From contig NZ_JOEQ01000007.1 of the NCBI RefSeq assembly GCF_000721075.1, forward strand, positions 1 to 64,000: a DNA stretch of 64,000 nucleotides, in the 5' to 3' direction. Shown here one piece after another: positions 23,959 through 32,931 of this stretch. Within the stretch, counting starts at the first letter, position 1. Every line of letters begins with the position of its first letter. Source of the DNA: Streptosporangium amethystogenes. GTDB lineage: Bacteria; Actinomycetota; Actinomycetes; Streptosporangiales; Streptosporangiaceae. The translations under genes were made by a program, and so were the position numbers. Under the pieces are notes generated by a model. That model made no database searches. It saw nothing but the letters and a program-made list of their open reading frames with translations, and had not been told where the DNA came from.

Positions 23959-25676
23959 GCCGGGGGCCCGCGAACCGACGCGTGGCCGGCCAGAGAGCCG
24001 TGGATGACTCCGGGACCGGCGGAGGTTCGGTGCGCGGGCGGGAGTCGTACCTCGCCGTCCGGGTGCTGAACGCGCTGCTGCGCGAGGACTACGGCGGCCT
24101 GGCCCGGCGGGTGACCCACGGCAAGGACGGCGTCGCGCTGGTCCTGCCGGGGGGCAGGCGGGTACGGCTGGTCCCCGGCTCGCTGTTCCAGGACTTCGTC
24201 GCGGCCCCGCGGGAGGCGCTCCGGCTGCGAGAGGTCCTGCACACACTGCGGGAGGTCGCCGGCCCCGCCGACGCGGCCGGGGTCGAGTCGTTCACCAGGG
24301 AGTGCCACGAGGCGTTGCGCGCCCTCGACCTGCACGACCTGCACCGCGAAGAGGTGCTCACCAGACTGGCCACCGCGCATCCCGGCACCACGGGCACGAC
24401 GGGAACCGACGGCGGACGCGACAGCATGTGGTACGAGACGCTGGCCGCGTTCGTCGATCACCCCGTCTACCCGACGGCCCGGTGCCGGATCGGCCTGTCC
24501 GACGAGGAGCTGACCGGGTACGCGCCGGAGTTCGCGCCCGCCTTTGAGCTGCGCTGGGCCGCGGTTCCCCGGGAGCGGCTCACCGGGGCCGAACCGCCGG
24601 GGGCCCCCGGGTTCCAAGCCGTCGGGCTGGCGGGGAGTCTCGCCGAGACGCACGCGCTGTTCCCCGTGCACCCGCTGACGGTCCCCCGCGTCGAGGAGAT
24701 CCCCTGGGCGACCGTGGCCCCTCGGCCGTATCTGCAGGTCAGGCCCACGCTGTCGATGCGCACCGTCGAGATCGCCCCGGGCACGCACCTGAAGCTACCG
24801 CTGACCACCAGCACCCTCGGGCTGCGCAACCGAAGGTCGATCAAGCCCGACACACTGGCCGACGGGGCACGGGCCGAACTGCTGCTGCGGGCCATGCCCG
24901 ATCCCGAGGTGCTGCTGGCCGACGAGCAGACGTACGGGCACGCCGGGCACGAGTATCTGGGCTGGCTGCTGCGCCGCCAGCCCGCCGGGGAGGTCGTCCC
25001 CGTCGCGGCGCTGGCGGCGCCGCTGCCCGGAGGCGGTCTGGTCGTGGAGGGTCTCGCCGGACGGTGGTTCGGCGGGGATGTCGCCGCTCTGCTCGCCCGG
25101 TACCTGCGGGTGCTGTTCCGCTTCCACGTTCGGCTCTTCGTCAGGTACGGCACCGCGCTAGAGGCCCACCAGCAGAACCTCTCACTGATCTTCGGCACCG
25201 ACACCACGGGCGAAGGTGTCGTGCGGCTGCTCGTCAAGGACAACGACGGGTTGCTGACCTCACCCGGCCTGCTGGGAGGCGCCGGCCTCCCGGTCCCGGA
25301 CTTCACGGACGCGCGGATGCTGACCGACGACCCGCACGCGCTCGCCGACATGTTCGTGACCATCACCCTGCACCTGTCGGCCGCCGCCGTGGCGTTCGGC
25401 GCGCTGTCGTCGCCGCGGGCCTTCGAGCTGGTCCGCGACGCGCTCGCCGGAGCACTCGACGAGTACGGGGAGCACCCGATGGCCCGGCTGCTGCGGGCCA
25501 GGACCCTGGACGCCGCCAGACTCGTCGGCAAGTCGATGGTCACCGCCGGGACCCTGGTGGACAAGGCACGCACCGGTGCGCGGGATGTGAACAAGTTCTA
25601 CGGCACGAGCGGGCCGAACTACCTCCGCCAGCAGCCCCAGGCCACACCGGCCGCGACCACCAGAAGGACACCATGA
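23955..25676 (+). CDS. NIS siderophore synthetase (IucA/IucC), first
   Basis: GTG at 23955 overlaps the previous stop by 4 bp (GTGA); 573 residues. IucA/IucC features are ATHLK-type motif GTHLKLPLTTSTLGLRNR, DEQTYGHAGHEYLG and EAHQQNLSLIF, which form the ATP and carboxylate pocket, plus a FhuF-like C-terminus. The N-terminal motif usually written GHPxHPxxK reads FPVHPLTVPR here, and the RDxxG region reads LVKDNDG, so this copy is diverged at two expected sites. It should condense citrate or a similar acid with an amine; the type cannot be told from sequence alone. Confidence 0.88.
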   Translation: MSRGPANRRVAGQRAVDDSGTGGGSVRGRESYLAVRVLNALLREDYGGLARRVTHGKDGVALVLPGGRRVRLVPGSLFQDFVAAPREALRLREVLHTLREVAGPADAAGVESFTRECHEALRALDLHDLHREEVLTRLATAHPGTTGTTGTDGGRDSMWYETLAAFVDHPVYPTARCRIGLSDEELTGYAPEFAPAFELRWAAVPRERLTGAEPPGAPGFQAVGLAGSLAETHALFPVHPLTVPRVEEIPWATVAPRPYLQVRPTLSMRTVEIAPGTHLKLPLTTSTLGLRNRRSIKPDTLADGARAELLLRAMPDPEVLLADEQTYGHAGHEYLGWLLRRQPAGEVVPVAALAAPLPGGGLVVEGLAGRWFGGDVAALLARYLRVLFRFHVRLFVRYGTALEAHQQNLSLIFGTDTTGEGVVRLLVKDNDGLLTSPGLLGGAGLPVPDFTDARMLTDDPHALADMFVTITLHLSAAAVAFGALSSPRAFELVRDALAGALDEYGEHPMARLLRARTLDAARLVGKSMVTAGTLVDKARTGARDVNKFYGTSGPNYLRQQPQATPAATTRRTP

Positions 25677-27229
25677 CCAGCCTCGCCCTCGACTCCCCCG
25701 CAGCCGTCGCCGAGGAGGCTTCACTGGCGGCGCTGCTGCGCTGCTGCGTGCGGGAGATCTCGGGACCTCGCGGGCAGGTCAGGCACGACGAACCGTACGT
25801 GCTGCTGCGGGTCGCGGACACCCTGCTGCGGGCCCGAGCGCACGGCGGGCTCGCGCTGCGCTTCGAGGGACGGGCCGAGTGGCTGGAGAACGACTCCTGG
25901 CAGCCGCTCTCGGCCAATCGGCTCGTCCGGCTGGTGGAGACCGAGCTCGGTGAGGGCAACGACGAGTTCGCCGCCCAGGTGGCCGCGAGCAGGGACGCCA
26001 TGGCGGCGCTGCTCGCGGCCCGGCGGGACGTACCTCCCCCCGCCGACCCGTGGCTGGCCTCGGAGCAGGCACTGGTCTTCGGGCACCCGTTCCACCCCAG
26101 CCCGAAGGCGCGCGGCGGCACGGACTGGCTGCGCTACGCGCCCGAGGCGCACGTGAGCTTCCCGCTGCGACTGCTCGGGGTCAGGGACGACGTGCTGGCG
26201 GAGGCGGGCGAGGTCGGCTCGCTCGACGCGCTCGGGACGGCGCCGCCCGGTTACTCGCTGCTGCCCGCGCACCCGTGGCAGCTGGAGCTGCTCTCGGCCG
26301 AACTGGCCGCGCCACTGGCCGACGGCCGACTGCTCGATCTGGGGAACGGCGCCCGGCTGGCGGTGCCCACCTCGTCGGTCCGTACCGTCTACGAGCCGCT
26401 GATCGACCGATGCCTGAAGTTCAGCCTGGACGTGCGGATCACCAACTGTCTGCGAAAGAACTCCTGGTACGAGCTGGCGGGCGCGGTCGAGCTGAGCCGC
26501 CGCCTGGGACCGGTGTTCGGTGAGCTGTCCGCGGCCTTCCCCGGCACCCGCTGGCTGCCCGAACCCGGCTACCGCTCCGCCGGGCTGGGCACCCGGCTGC
26601 TTGAGGGGCTCGGCGTCATCGTCCGGATCAGCCCGTGGTCGGTCTGCAGACCCGGGGTGACCCCCCTGCTGAGCGGCACGCTGGCCGCCGGGCGGCAGGT
26701 GCCGGCCACCGATCCGGTGCGCTGGTGGCGGGCGTACGTGGAGCGGGTGGCGCTGCCGGTGCTCGACGCCTATCTCGGCCACGGTGTGGTGCTCGAACCT
26801 CACCTGCAGAACGTGCTGATCGGGGTGGACGCGGAGGGAATGCCGGTGGAGGCGGTCTTCCGCGACATGGAGGGCACGAAGCTCGTCGCCGGACGACACG
26901 ACCTGTCCGGCCTGCCGGTCCGGGTCGCCGAGGCCCTCAGCTACGACGCGGAGGCCGGCTGGAGTCGGGTGGTCTACTGCCTGATGGTCAACCATCTCCC
27001 CGAGATCGCCGCCGCCCTTTCCGGGACCGGGCCCGCACGGGAGCTGTGGGCGGTGGCCGCTCAGGTCCTTGCGGGGTACGCGGAGTCGCGGGGGTGGCCC
27101 CGGCCGCTGTCGGACCTGCTGGCGGGGGCGCCGCTGCCGGCCAAGGCCAACCTGTCGGTCAGGTGGGCGCGGTCGGCGGACCGCGCCGCGGGGTACGTGC
27201 CGGTCGCCAACCCGCTGGCCGTGGTCTGA
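25673..27229 (+). CDS. NIS siderophore synthetase (IucA/IucC), second
   Basis: ATG at 25673 overlaps the previous stop (ATGA) and has AGAAGGA upstream; 518 residues. The canonical NIS motif GHPFHPSPKARGG is intact. It is followed by VPTSSVRTVYEP, KFSLDVRITNCLRKN, EPHLQNVLIG and VFRDMEGTKL, all expected in an active enzyme. It is clearly the more canonical of the two synthetases. As the last gene before a strong terminator, it closes a three-gene operon with no oxygenase, decarboxylase, exporter or receptor gene. Confidence 0.9.
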   Translation: MTSLALDSPAAVAEEASLAALLRCCVREISGPRGQVRHDEPYVLLRVADTLLRARAHGGLALRFEGRAEWLENDSWQPLSANRLVRLVETELGEGNDEFAAQVAASRDAMAALLAARRDVPPPADPWLASEQALVFGHPFHPSPKARGGTDWLRYAPEAHVSFPLRLLGVRDDVLAEAGEVGSLDALGTAPPGYSLLPAHPWQLELLSAELAAPLADGRLLDLGNGARLAVPTSSVRTVYEPLIDRCLKFSLDVRITNCLRKNSWYELAGAVELSRRLGPVFGELSAAFPGTRWLPEPGYRSAGLGTRLLEGLGVIVRISPWSVCRPGVTPLLSGTLAAGRQVPATDPVRWWRAYVERVALPVLDAYLGHGVVLEPHLQNVLIGVDAEGMPVEAVFRDMEGTKLVAGRHDLSGLPVRVAEALSYDAEAGWSRVVYCLMVNHLPEIAAALSGTGPARELWAVAAQVLAGYAESRGWPRPLSDLLAGAPLPAKANLSVRWARSADRAAGYVPVANPLAVV

Positions 27230-27275
27230 ACGAGTGCCACCCCGGAGGGCCTGTTTCGGCTCCCGGCGTGACAGC

Positions 27276-27307
27276 GGGGACGGCGGTGCCGGTGCACCGC
27301 CGTCCCC
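27276..27307. terminator. Bidirectional terminator
   Basis: GGGGACGGCGGTGC and GCACCGCCGTCCCC form a perfect 14-bp stem around CGGT, between the convergent siderophore operon and penicillin acylase gene. Confidence 0.85.
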
Positions 27308-27328
27308 GTCCGCCACCTCAGGGCGTGC

Positions 27329-30300
27329 CTATCGGGGATAGACCTCCAGCTCGTAGAGGGAGTAGCCGTACGTCGTCCCGCGCGTGACGCCCTGCATGCG
27401 GACATAGCGGGCGGTGGTCGGGGTGAACGTCACGTTGTCCACACCGCCGTTTCCGACGGTGGTGGAGTAGACGGTGGTCCAGGCGGAGCCGTCGGTCGAG
27501 GTCTGGATCGAGTACGCGGACCCGTAGGCCGCCTCCCAGCGCAGGATGGCCCTGCCCACGGTCGTCGCGGAACCGAGGTCGACCTGGAGGTACTGGTTGT
27601 CGCTGGACGAGCTCGACCAGCGGGTCGCCGGGTTGCCGTCGACGGCCCTGCTCGCCGGGTAGAGGAGCTGGTTGCTCGACGACTTGGCCGTCCTCCCCTC
27701 CGCCAGATTGGTGATCGCGTCGCCCCGATGTGCGGGGAAGGACAGGACCTGCTGGTAGGTCGGCCGGTTCTGCCAGGAGATCAGCGAGTGCGTGATCCCG
27801 CCGAGCGGCGACTGCTCGACGGCGTCGGCGCACCACTGGTCGCCCGCCGCGCACACGTCGTCTCCCGGGTAGGTCGTCGCCGCGGGTTCGGCGAGCGCCT
27901 CCGACAGGCTGTTCAGCAGGACGGTGCGGCAGCCCGCCACCGTGCCGTTGCCGCAGTACTTGGCGGGCAGCGGCCCGGAGACCTGGTCACCGAGCACGTT
28001 CCTGACGTCCTTGCTCACATATCCCCACCAGCCGTACTGGAACGCCGAGCCCTTGTGCGCCTGGGCCTCGTTCGCGGAGGTGGGCAGGCTGGACTGGTCG
28101 CCCTGCTGGTGGCCGGAGGGCGACTCGTTGATCTGGATGGCGTTGACCACCGACTGGTACAGGCCGTCTCCCAGCCCGGGCTTGAACTGCGCGCGGACCA
28201 GCTTGGGCCACCACGAGTCGAACGCGCGGATCGCGTCGGCGTGGGCGTAGGCCTTGCTGCCCTGCGAGGTCTCCAGGCGCTTGGAACCCGACGACGTCCA
28301 GGCCGAGAGCTTGGAGACCGCGGCGGCGAGGGCCGGGTCGGTCACCGCCGCACTGTTGATCACCCGGAGCAGGTCGGGCAGTACCCGCTTGCCGCGCAGG
28401 TCGGTCACCGCGGCCTCAGCCATGATCTTCGTGGTGCCGGCCTGGTCGAGCTTGCCGCTTCCCGCCAGGGCCGCCTTGACCGGGGCGTCCAGCAGGTCGG
28501 CCCGGTGAATCGGCCCGAAGCTGAAGTTGCCGTCCGCGGCGCCGTAGTCCTTGGCCTGCTTGTTGTTCCAGCTGACGAAGTAGTCCTGGTTGACCGCCTG
28601 CGGGTGGGTGGCGGGAGCGGTGTAGGTCGCGCTGTTGGTGGCCGGATCGTAGCCCGCCCACTCGTGGGCCGCGTCGGCGGTCATCGGCAGGTTCGGGTCG
28701 GAGACCGCGGACCTGACCGGGGTGTTGCCCGACATGAAGTACGCCGAGTCGGTGGAGTTGACGTAGAACCAGTTGAACGCGAAGCCGATGGTGGCGGCCG
28801 AGTTCTTGAAAGCCGTCGCGTCACCCATCGCGGCCGGGTCGTTGAACATCTGGAAGCCGACCGCCGAGTCGACCTCGTGCTGGTACGTCGACCGCAGCGC
28901 GGTGAAGGCGGTGGGCTGCCCGCCGACCGTGCCGCGCCAGCTCACCAGCCCGTACTTGGTGCGCTGGATCACCAGGTCGTACGAGCCGGCGGGGGTGGAG
29001 TCGGCGACCGTGGGCTTCCAGGAGTTGGTCTTGCGCAGCGTCTCCATCGCGGTGCAGACGCCCCGGTAGAGGTAGTGGTTCGACGCGACGGTGGCCGCGC
29101 CGCCGCCGGGCTCGCAGAGCTGCAGGGCGTAGGTGTCGGTGATGTCCTGGCCGCTGGAGGTCGCGCTCCAGGCGTAGTCGGTGCCCCGGCCGAGCAGCAC
29201 GTAGAGGTTGAGCCCGGCGAAGGCCGCGCCGCGTGCCCGGATGCCGGGTCCGGAGAGCTCCTGGAGCATGAGCAGCTGGGGGGCGAAGTAGCCGGTCTGC
29301 GGGCCGAACACCGCGACCGGGTGCCCGGTCTTCGACTTGGCCGCCGAGACCACCACGGCGTTGGACATGCCGGGCTTGGAGTTGTCGACGAGCAGCCCGT
29401 CCAGCATGCCCTTGGCGGTCAGGGCCGAGGCCGGGGTGGTGGCCGAGCCGCTCCTGTTCTCGACGATGTTCACCGGCGCCGTCGACGGGTCGGGGAGGAC
29501 GACCCCGGTGGCTCCGGCGGGCGCGGCCCCGGACGGGAAGCTCTGGCCGTTGTGCAGGGTGAGCGTCGTCTCCGGGTCGTTCTGCGCGCGGAACGCCGCC
29601 CAGACCTGGTCGCCGACCGCCGTGCCGTACTTGGCGCGGGAGGCGACCCGGACCAGCGCGGACTGCATCTCCGCGCCGCCGCCACCGCCGAACAGGCCGC
29701 CGATGACACCGGAGATCGCCACCAGGTCGGTCATGGTGAACTTCACCGGGCCGCCCGCGTTGGTGACCGCGTCCATGTGCCCGGTCAGCACGTACTCACC
29801 GGGGCAGTCCCGGTTGGCCATACAGGTGTCGATGTAGGCGTTGATGCCGGCTATGTAATGCTCGACGTCGGTGTAGAGCTGCGCGCCCCGGGGGCTCGCG
29901 TTCCGCAGCCTGGTGATCTGCGCCTGCAGGTCCGCCTCGGTGTACGGGGCGTTGCGCCAGGCGCTCTGCTCCAGTTCCCGGTTGCCCGGCGCGCCTCCGG
30001 CGAACGAGGTCAGCTCGCCCCGGCCGACGTGCCGCATCAGGTCCATCACCCAGAGGCGGTTCTGCGCGCCCGCGTACCCGGCGCCGAACATGGTGCCCTC
30101 GCGGGTGGTCCCGGTGATGTGCGGGGTGCCGGTCGTCTTGTCCCGGACGATCGTCACGTCCGAGCGGGGGCTGATGGTGCTCTCCGCCTGTCCCTCGGGG
30201 ACGCCGAACGAGGCGTCGTTGAAGAAATCGGCGATCTGGTCGTTGGTCAGGCCGGTGTAGCTGGACAGCAGGTTGGCGTACTTGCCGAGTTGGTCGTCGC

Positions 30301-30547
30301 TGTGCTTGGGCTTCGTGCCCAGCGACTGGTGGGCCAGGATCCCGGCCAGGGTCGCGTTGCCGTTCTGGCCCGGGGGCAGGATGTCCGCGCACTCACCAAG
30401 GCAGTAGTCGTCGGGAGGGTAGGCCGCCGCAGCCGTGACCGCGGCCGTCGGTACGGATGCGGATGCGGATGCGAGGGGGGATGTCAGCGCGAGGGCCATC
30501 AGCAGCGCGGAGGCCGCCGTGATCGTCCGCCTGAGACGTGCATGCAT
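27329..30547 (-). CDS. Secreted penicillin-acylase-family hydrolase with F5/8 domain
   Basis: ATG at 30547 (MHARLRRTITAAS...) gives 1072 residues with a signal peptide of about 30-35 residues. The core is an Ntn-hydrolase of the penicillin G acylase family: DVTIVRDKTTGTPHITG marks the alpha chain start. The sequence GMSNAVVVS contains Ser395, the expected new N-terminus of the beta chain after self-cleavage. YAWSATSSGQDITDTY fits the substrate pocket. Residues from about 940 form a coagulation factor 5/8 (discoidin) domain (RAVDGNPATRWSS, YLQVDLGSATTVGR), usually glycan-binding. It could cleave acyl-homoserine lactones, beta-lactams or other amides. Confidence 0.9.
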   Translation of the reverse strand: MHARLRRTITAASALLMALALTSPLASASASVPTAAVTAAAAYPPDDYCLGECADILPPGQNGNATLAGILAHQSLGTKPKHSDDQLGKYANLLSSYTGLTNDQIADFFNDASFGVPEGQAESTISPRSDVTIVRDKTTGTPHITGTTREGTMFGAGYAGAQNRLWVMDLMRHVGRGELTSFAGGAPGNRELEQSAWRNAPYTEADLQAQITRLRNASPRGAQLYTDVEHYIAGINAYIDTCMANRDCPGEYVLTGHMDAVTNAGGPVKFTMTDLVAISGVIGGLFGGGGGAEMQSALVRVASRAKYGTAVGDQVWAAFRAQNDPETTLTLHNGQSFPSGAAPAGATGVVLPDPSTAPVNIVENRSGSATTPASALTAKGMLDGLLVDNSKPGMSNAVVVSAAKSKTGHPVAVFGPQTGYFAPQLLMLQELSGPGIRARGAAFAGLNLYVLLGRGTDYAWSATSSGQDITDTYALQLCEPGGGAATVASNHYLYRGVCTAMETLRKTNSWKPTVADSTPAGSYDLVIQRTKYGLVSWRGTVGGQPTAFTALRSTYQHEVDSAVGFQMFNDPAAMGDATAFKNSAATIGFAFNWFYVNSTDSAYFMSGNTPVRSAVSDPNLPMTADAAHEWAGYDPATNSATYTAPATHPQAVNQDYFVSWNNKQAKDYGAADGNFSFGPIHRADLLDAPVKAALAGSGKLDQAGTTKIMAEAAVTDLRGKRVLPDLLRVINSAAVTDPALAAAVSKLSAWTSSGSKRLETSQGSKAYAHADAIRAFDSWWPKLVRAQFKPGLGDGLYQSVVNAIQINESPSGHQQGDQSSLPTSANEAQAHKGSAFQYGWWGYVSKDVRNVLGDQVSGPLPAKYCGNGTVAGCRTVLLNSLSEALAEPAATTYPGDDVCAAGDQWCADAVEQSPLGGITHSLISWQNRPTYQQVLSFPAHRGDAITNLAEGRTAKSSSNQLLYPASRAVDGNPATRWSSSSSDNQYLQVDLGSATTVGRAILRWEAAYGSAYSIQTSTDGSAWTTVYSTTVGNGGVDNVTFTPTTARYVRMQGVTRGTTYGYSLYELEVYPR

Positions 30548-30588
30548 AGGAGAATCCCTAAAACATGAGGCATACTCGGATGTTGAGA

Positions 30589-30602
30589 GGAACATACGTT
30601 CC
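30589..30602. promoter_or_regulatory. Inverted repeat GGAAC-N4-GTTCC
   Basis: A short dyad (GGAACATACGTTCC) lies about 40 bp upstream of the acylase start. The GAAC-N4-GTTC core resembles an SOS box, but the outer bases do not fit. It may be an operator for this gene. Confidence 0.3.
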
Positions 30603-31042
30603 CGACCAACACCGAATCAATGGCCGCTGTGATAATCGTCCGTCTCGATCCGTGACTTGGGGTCAGTGCGGCGGGTCGACTCAGAAACCTCGTCCCGCGG
30701 GGAGAGCCGATCCGCACAACAGGCCCGTCTCCGCGTTTCCACACCTCACGTGTGTTCTTCCGGACACCACCGGCCACCGCGCTCGCCGGACCGAAAGGCG
30801 CCCACCGGGCGACCAGGAGCGCCGTACGTGACGAGCCCGTCACGAGGCTGGCGGCTGGTCCAACGGCACCACCGCCTACGGGTCGCGCGTGGGGGACTGC
30901 GGGCCGGGCGAGGTGTTCAGCGCGGCCGACCACTACAACGAGGCGCTCGGCGTGTCGGTCCTGCTGTTCTCGGATCTGTAGGGAGTTGAGATCAGAGGGA
31001 TTCACATGCGCGGTGGTCTGCCCGTCCTGGTAGGCCATCGCC
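30603..31042. other. Intergenic with an orphan reading-frame tail
   Basis: Between the acylase promoter and the transposase relic I find no gene. One stretch, 30844-30981 on the plus strand, reads as a protein-like tail (EAGGWSNGTTAYGSRVG ... YNEALGVSVLLFSDL, then stop) with no start. It may be the end of a lost gene; I do not recognise the family. Confidence 0.35.
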
Positions 31043-31217
31043 ATGGCGCGTGGAGACCTCACCGACGAGGAATGGTCCTTGGGGGCTCGATCCCGGACCT
31101 GCGGCAGCGGTTCAACGCCGTGAGGTAGCGGGATCCACCCACGGAGTACGGGCCGTGGTCCACCGTCTACGACAGATTCCGGTCATGGGCCACGACGGGC
31201 GTCTTCGAACAAGCGCA
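31043..31217 (+). pseudogene. IS5-type transposase remnant
   Basis: Two blocks in different frames match the start of an IS5-family (Tnp_IS4/DDE) transposase. The first is MARGDLTDEEWSL (31043 onward). The second, after a deletion, has LRQRFNAV, a stop, RDPPTEYGPWSTVYDRF and RSWATTGVFEQA. The catalytic part is missing, and no terminal repeats are visible. This is an old insertion-sequence scar just upstream of the TetR cassette. Confidence 0.75.
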
Positions 31218-31329
31218 ACACGGCCGAACGCAGCCCGGCGGGAGCGCGCCGACGATCGGCACATGTCCGAGCGGAGTCACAAGGCGTGGTTCATCTGTCG
31301 ACATCCCTCGTCATCCCGCCGCCACGTTA

Positions 31330-31376
31330 ACCTACATGTGCAAGAAAACTTACAAGTGTTGTTTATCGGATAGGCT
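31330..31376 (+). promoter_or_regulatory. Candidate TetR promoter and operator
   Basis: Two direct half-site-like elements, CCTACATGTG and CTTACAAGTG, lie 20 bp apart, and TAGGCT (31371-31376) sits seven bases before the GTG start. The spacing implies a leaderless transcript beginning at or next to the start codon. The repeats are candidate sites for the TetR protein. Confidence 0.45.
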
Positions 31377-31383
31377 GGCGGGC

Positions 31384-32001
31384 GTGGTCACCGCCAGAGA
31401 GAACAACACCCCGTCGGGTGACCGGCGCGTGCGCCGGACTCGATCAGCCTTGGCACGTGCGCTGATGGAGCTGGTCGAGGAGCGCGACCTGTCCCGGATC
31501 AGCGTCTCGGACGTCGCCGAGGGCGCCGAAGTGAGCCGCTCCGCCTTCTATGACCATTACCGGGACGTTCACGAACTGGCCGAGGACGCCTGCACCGCGA
31601 TGATCGACGACCTGGTCGAGTCCCTGCCCGGCCCCGCTCTGGACTCGCCGGACCTGGCCCAGGAGGCGACCGAGTCGCTGGCGGCGTTCTTCGGCAGTCT
31701 GTCCGAGCACACGGGGCTGTATCGCGCACTGCTGGGGCCGGAGGGCAGCGCACGCGTCGCCGGCCACATCCGCCGCCGCATCGCCGCGATCATCCATGAT
31801 CGCCTGGTGCACGCCGACGCCGGCAGGTGGCCGGAGCGCGTCCCACACGACGTGACGGCCACGTTCACCGCGGGCGCGCTCATCGGAGTAGCCGTGGACT
31901 GGCTCGAAGGCGGGTGTTCCCGTACCCCGGCCGAGATGGCCGAGGTGACCTGGCCGCTGCTGAACGCGCACTACCGCATCAACGAGAGCGGCAACAGATG
32001 A
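31384..32001 (+). CDS. TetR-family regulator of SDR/flavoprotein cassette
   Basis: A 205-residue TetR/AcrR protein (GTG 31384). The N-terminal helix-turn-helix is typical: RTRSALARALMELVEERDL, then ISVSDVAEGAEVSRSAFYDHYRD. The C-terminal ligand domain is not assignable. With -10 TAGGCT only seven bases upstream and no SD, it is probably translated from a leaderless mRNA. It precedes the SDR gene by 73 bp on the same strand and likely regulates itself and the two oxidoreductases. Confidence 0.88.
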   Translation: MVTARENNTPSGDRRVRRTRSALARALMELVEERDLSRISVSDVAEGAEVSRSAFYDHYRDVHELAEDACTAMIDDLVESLPGPALDSPDLAQEATESLAAFFGSLSEHTGLYRALLGPEGSARVAGHIRRRIAAIIHDRLVHADAGRWPERVPHDVTATFTAGALIGVAVDWLEGGCSRTPAEMAEVTWPLLNAHYRINESGNR

Positions 32002-32074
32002 GGACTCAGGCCGTCGGCCCAGGCCGCTTCACCCGGTTCCGCCCCATTCGATGAAGAAACAGAGGAGACCATTC

Positions 32075-32884
32075 ATGTCCACTGCCGATGTGTCGAGCAA
32101 GTCCCTGGCCGAGCTCGTTTCCCTGCAAGGGCGACGTGCGGTCGTGACCGGTGGCGGTCGCGGTCTGGGCAAGGCGATCGCGCTCCGCCTGGCCGAGGCG
32201 GGAGCCGATCTGCTGATCGGCGACATCGACGAAGATCTCGCAGTAACCGCTGCCAAGCAGCTCGCGGAGAGCCACGGGGTGCGCGCGATCGGCGCCGCCA
32301 TGGATGTCACGGACGCGGCGACCGTGGCCGCGGCGGCCGACCGCGCGGTCGCCGAACTCGGCGGCTTGGACATCTGGGTGAACAATGCCGGGATCTTCCC
32401 GAGCGTCCCCCTGCTGGAGATGAGCGAGGAAACGTGGGACAAGGTGTTCAACGTGAACGCGCGCGGCGTCTTCGTCGGCGCGCGTGAGGCGGCACGGCGG
32501 ATGTCGGCGGCGGGCACGGGCGGCGTCATTGTGAACATCGTCTCGACCGCCGGCTTCCGCGGGAGCGCGCCGGGTCTGGCCGCCTACGTCGGCTCGAAGC
32601 ACGCGGCCCGCGGTCTCACCCGCGAACTGGCCCTCGAACTCGCTCCGTTGGGCGTCCGCGTGCTCGGAGTGGCACCGAGCTTCGTCCCCACGGAGGGCAA
32701 CATGATGATGGCCGCGGCCATGATGGGCGACGACGTCCCGCCGACCGACCTCATGTTGAACAGCCCGATCGGCCGGATCGGTGTTCCTGACGACATCGCG
32801 CGCGTCGTCCTGTTCTGTGCGTCGGACCTGTCCACCTTCATGACGGGCAGCACCTTGCTCGCCGACGGTGGCGACACCGCCTGA
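32075..32884 (+). CDS. Short-chain dehydrogenase/reductase
   Basis: ATG at 32075 follows GAGGAG with good spacing, giving 269 residues; an upstream in-frame ATG lacks an RBS. Classical SDR motifs are complete: VTGGGRGLGK for NAD(P) binding, VNNAG, IVNIVSTAG (catalytic Ser) and YVGSKHA (Tyr-x3-Lys). The acidic residue in LIGDIDED suggests NAD preference. Next to a KstD-like flavoprotein and a TetR regulator, it fits oxidation of a hydroxy group on a steroid-like or other cyclic substrate; that is inference from context. Confidence 0.9.
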   Translation: MSTADVSSKSLAELVSLQGRRAVVTGGGRGLGKAIALRLAEAGADLLIGDIDEDLAVTAAKQLAESHGVRAIGAAMDVTDAATVAAAADRAVAELGGLDIWVNNAGIFPSVPLLEMSEETWDKVFNVNARGVFVGAREAARRMSAAGTGGVIVNIVSTAGFRGSAPGLAAYVGSKHAARGLTRELALELAPLGVRVLGVAPSFVPTEGNMMMAAAMMGDDVPPTDLMLNSPIGRIGVPDDIARVVLFCASDLSTFMTGSTLLADGGDTA

Positions 32885-32931
32885 GTAGACGTCGGCCGGC
32901 CGTGGCCGAGCACGAGACGAAGGAACATGCA

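Noticed and set aside
30589..30602. SOS box at the acylase promoter
   Set aside because: The core GAAC-N4-GTTC fits, but both flanking positions differ from the consensus; kept only as an unassigned dyad.
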